From Litoribacillus peritrichatus (GTDB lineage Bacteria > Pseudomonadota > Gammaproteobacteria > Pseudomonadales > Litoribrevibacteraceae), in the NCBI RefSeq assembly GCF_039537985.1, contig NZ_BAABBN010000007.1:558001-622000 (forward strand): 64,000 nt of DNA. The letters are read 5' to 3'. Numbering within the stretch: the stretch's first letter is position 1; each line of letters begins with the position of its first letter. Both the position numbers and the translations under genes were made by a program. Below, piece after piece: positions 61,921-64,000 of the stretch. Under the pieces are notes generated by a model. The model was not told the origin of the DNA. It did not search any database and saw only the letters and a list, made by a program, of their open reading frames with translations.

Positions 61921-63837
61921 ATGAATCGAATCCAATTATTGTCTCCCCGATTGTCGAACCAAATTGCCGCCGGAGAGGTTGTTGAACGCCCTGCGTCAGT
62001 GGTGAAAGAGCTGTTGGAAAACAGCATAGATGCCGGCTCTACGCGTGTTGATATCGACGTTGAGCAAGGCGGTGTTAAGTTAATCCGAATTCGGGATGAC
62101 GGACGAGGCGTGGTCAAAGAGGATTTGGCGTTGGCGTTGTCTCGCCATGCCACCAGTAAAATTTTAGAGCTGGATGATCTGGAAGCGGTAGCGACCTTGG
62201 GGTTCCGAGGCGAGGCCTTGGCCAGTATCAGTTCGGTCTCGCGGTTGACCATGTCTTCTCGTCATCAGGACAGTGACGAGGGTTGGCAGGTGTCGGTAGA
62301 GGGGCAGGATATGACGCCTCAGGTTAAGCCGACGGCCCATAACGTAGGCACTACCGTAGAGGTCCGTGATTTATTTTTTAATACGCCGGCGCGCCGTAAA
62401 TTTTTAAGAAAAGAAAAGACCGAGTTTGGTCACTTGGAAGAAGTAGTGAAACGCATCGCGCTGAGTCGGTTTGATGTTGGAATTTCTCTTAAACATAATC
62501 AACGTATCATTCACAGCTTAAGGCCTGCGTCCTCGGAACAGGAGAAGGCTCGTCGGGTCGCAGGGGTTTGTGGGCCTGCGTTTATTCAGAATTCAGTGAC
62601 GGTGAATGTTGAAGTTGGCGAGTTAAAGCTTTGGGGTTGGGTGGGTTTGCCGACGTTTTCCCGAAGCCAGTCGGATCTTCAGTATTTCTTTGTGAATGGT
62701 CGGGTGATTCGGGATAAGTTAGTAGCGCACGCCATTCGGCAAGCCTATCGGGATGTTTTATACAGTGGGCGACACCCTGCTTTCGTGCTTTATTTGGAGC
62801 TTGATCCGGCCACAGTTGATGTGAATGTGCACCCGACTAAACACGAAGTGCGCTTTCGTGACTCCAGAATGGTTCATGACTTTCTGTTTCGAAGCTTGCA
62901 CCGAGCTTTGGCGGAAGTGACCCCGGATGACCAAAAGCCCACAGCGAGCAGTGACTCATTGACCGGGTCAGTTGAGAACAGTTATGCGTCTGCAACGCCT
63001 CAGGCCAGTGGTTTGTCGGCCGGTGTGTTTGCTGGCCAAAACGCGATGAGTTTTAATGCGCCCTCGCCAGCAGGCCAGGTTCAGGAGCATATGGCCGTTT
63101 ATGGCGATTTACATCAGGGGGCTTCGTATCAGGGCGGTCAAGGTTTGCCTGGTGGCTCGCTGTCGGACGGCCGTTTGGCGGCCAATCCGGGAGTTGTGTC
63201 CTCCTCGGTCGCCAGGCAGGAAATAACCGAGTTAACCGGTTCAGATAAGGATGTGCCGCCGCTGGGTTATGCGGTGGCTCAGTTACACGGTGTTTACATT
63301 CTTGCTCAAAACAGTGAGGGCATGGTGGTCGTGGATATGCATGCCGCTCATGAACGAATTACTTATGAGCGTATGAAAGTGGCCTATAACGAACAAGGCA
63401 TTCAGGCTCAGCCTTTGTTGGTGCCCATATCCATGGCGGTGAGTTCAAAAGAGGCCGATTGTGCAGAACAGAACGAGGAGGTGTTTAAGTCTTTTGGCAT
63501 CACCTTGGAGCGAATTGGTCCTGAAACCTTGGCGATACGGCAAGTCCCTGTTTTGTTAAGAAATGCAAAAATTGAACAACTGGTTAGTGATGTTCTCTCA
63601 GATGTGATTGAATACGGAATTAGTGATAGAATAGCCGCCCAAGCAAATGAAGTGTTGGCTACCATGGCTTGTCATGGCGCCGTTCGGGCGAACAGACAGT
63701 TGACGATTCCTGAGATGAACGCATTGTTGCGAGATATGGAAGCCACTGAACGCAGCGGGCAGTGCAATCATGGTCGTCCTACTTGGACAAGTTTATCCAT
63801 GGGTGATCTTGATAAATTATTTTTACGTGGTCGATGA
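61921..63837 (+). CDS. mutL: DNA mismatch repair protein MutL, endonuclease type
   Basis: MutL links mismatch recognition by MutS to strand removal. The 638-residue protein has the GHKL ATPase motifs ELLENSIDAGSTRVDID, RDDGRGV and TLGFRGEALASIS, the string KHEVRFRDSR, a long Ser/Gly linker (about 335-445), and a C-terminal domain with DMHAAHERITYE, which fits the endonuclease motif D-x-H-A-x2-E-x4-E, plus ACHGAV and CNHGRPT. E. coli MutL lacks this motif; Pseudomonas MutL has it. It therefore suggests MutH-independent repair with nicking by MutL. It follows amiB by 27 bp. Confidence 0.95.
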   Translation: MNRIQLLSPRLSNQIAAGEVVERPASVVKELLENSIDAGSTRVDIDVEQGGVKLIRIRDDGRGVVKEDLALALSRHATSKILELDDLEAVATLGFRGEALASISSVSRLTMSSRHQDSDEGWQVSVEGQDMTPQVKPTAHNVGTTVEVRDLFFNTPARRKFLRKEKTEFGHLEEVVKRIALSRFDVGISLKHNQRIIHSLRPASSEQEKARRVAGVCGPAFIQNSVTVNVEVGELKLWGWVGLPTFSRSQSDLQYFFVNGRVIRDKLVAHAIRQAYRDVLYSGRHPAFVLYLELDPATVDVNVHPTKHEVRFRDSRMVHDFLFRSLHRALAEVTPDDQKPTASSDSLTGSVENSYASATPQASGLSAGVFAGQNAMSFNAPSPAGQVQEHMAVYGDLHQGASYQGGQGLPGGSLSDGRLAANPGVVSSSVARQEITELTGSDKDVPPLGYAVAQLHGVYILAQNSEGMVVVDMHAAHERITYERMKVAYNEQGIQAQPLLVPISMAVSSKEADCAEQNEEVFKSFGITLERIGPETLAIRQVPVLLRNAKIEQLVSDVLSDVIEYGISDRIAAQANEVLATMACHGAVRANRQLTIPEMNALLRDMEATERSGQCNHGRPTWTSLSMGDLDKLFLRGR

Positions 63838-63926
63838 ATAGCATCAGATTATTGATCTGTTTATTAGTATGTTTATTCCATTAAATGCCGTTTTAATCAT
63901 TGTTAATTAATAAAGGTAATCTTGCC

Positions 63927-64000
63927 TTGCAGCACCAAAGTAAGTATCCGTCGATTTGGTTAATGGGGCCGACGGCCGCAGGAAAAACCGATTTGGCTGT
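63927..64000 (+). CDS. miaA: tRNA dimethylallyltransferase MiaA, 5' end only
   Basis: The last 74 bases encode LQHQSKYPSIWLMGPTAAGKTDLAV, with the P-loop GPTAAGKT of MiaA, about 13 residues from the start as in the family. MiaA adds the dimethylallyl group to A37 of tRNA. The start is a TTG at 63927 with AAAGG ten bases upstream. It follows mutL by 89 bp, the usual mutL-miaA order. The rest is outside the window. Confidence 0.85.
   Translation, partial: MQHQSKYPSIWLMGPTAAGKTDLA

Noticed and set aside
1..64000. tRNA, rRNA, CRISPR, insertion sequence or prophage
   Set aside because: No clover-leaf, repeat-spacer pattern, transposase or phage gene was recognised on either strand.

Overview
The window is a chromosomal segment of a marine-type gammaproteobacterium with moderate GC. 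It is most like the Oceanospirillales/Pseudomonadales side of the class. The evidence is the gene order serB, fimX-like, psd, rhodanese, motA, motB, rsgA, orn, queG, tsaE, amiB, mutL, miaA, which follows the order known around fimX-orn-mutL in Pseudomonas, with an EF-P modification cluster placed beside psd. No insertion sequence, prophage, CRISPR array, tRNA or rRNA was recognised. Both ends cut genes: rsmE on the left (minus strand) and miaA on the right (plus strand).

Layout. 1-3.6 kb: rsmE (partial), a Na/Pi cotransporter, a small unknown gene whose ribosome site lies in a hairpin, and metF. 3.8-7.6 kb: the S-adenosylmethionine cycle on the minus strand, sahR-metK-ahcY (then metF), with a perfect 11-bp inverted repeat in front of sahR that is the likely SahR operator. 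7.6-8.4 kb: a two-gene cassette that looks like a toxin with a partner, next to that operator. 8.7-14.1 kb: tkt, epd, pgk, fba (central carbon metabolism), closed by two tandem terminators. 14.4-22.4 kb: the nitrous oxide reductase cluster nosRZDFYL behind an FNR/DNR-type box, with a strong terminator between nosZ and nosD. 22.5-27.7 kb: an alpha/beta hydrolase and four outer-membrane lipoprotein genes, one of the LpoB family and two of the LPP20 family. 27.9-31.4 kb: serA divergent from a D-2-hydroxyglutarate dehydrogenase-like gene and an FAH-family gene. 31.5-37.0 kb: a lone GspE/PilB-type ATPase, a short-chain dehydrogenase, a porin and alanine racemase. 37.4-41.1 kb: an orphan polyamine-type binding protein followed by a membrane diguanylate cyclase, then a DUF4288 protein. 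41.1-48.0 kb: a membrane protein with a degenerate cyclase domain divergent from serB, then a FimX-like c-di-GMP receptor and a partner on the minus strand. 48.2-64 kb: epmB, efp, epmA, psd, a sulfurtransferase, an HDOD protein, motAB, rsgA, orn, queG, tsaE, amiB, mutL and the start of miaA.

How the genes work together. MetK makes SAM, AhcY removes the by-product SAH, and MetF supplies methyl groups; SahR should sense SAH and control them together. NosZ reduces N2O to N2, NosR delivers electrons, and NosDFY plus NosL supply copper centre assembly, so the cell can respire N2O under low oxygen. SerA and SerB make serine; the D-2-hydroxyglutarate dehydrogenase probably clears the by-product of SerA. 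Several genes concern c-di-GMP (DISM-GGDEF cyclase, FimX-like protein, PilZ-like motif, a GspE-type ATPase) and motility (motAB), which suggests surface and motility control. EpmA and EpmB modify Lys34 of EF-P.

Most of the window is conserved core. The parts least explained by known systems are the toxin-like pair at 7.6-8.4 kb, the lipoprotein group at 23.5-27.7 kb, the binding protein/diguanylate cyclase pair at 37.4-40.5 kb, the degenerate cyclase at 41.1-42.5 kb, and several long inverted repeats in leaders. Calls rest on reading the sequence; no database search was run.
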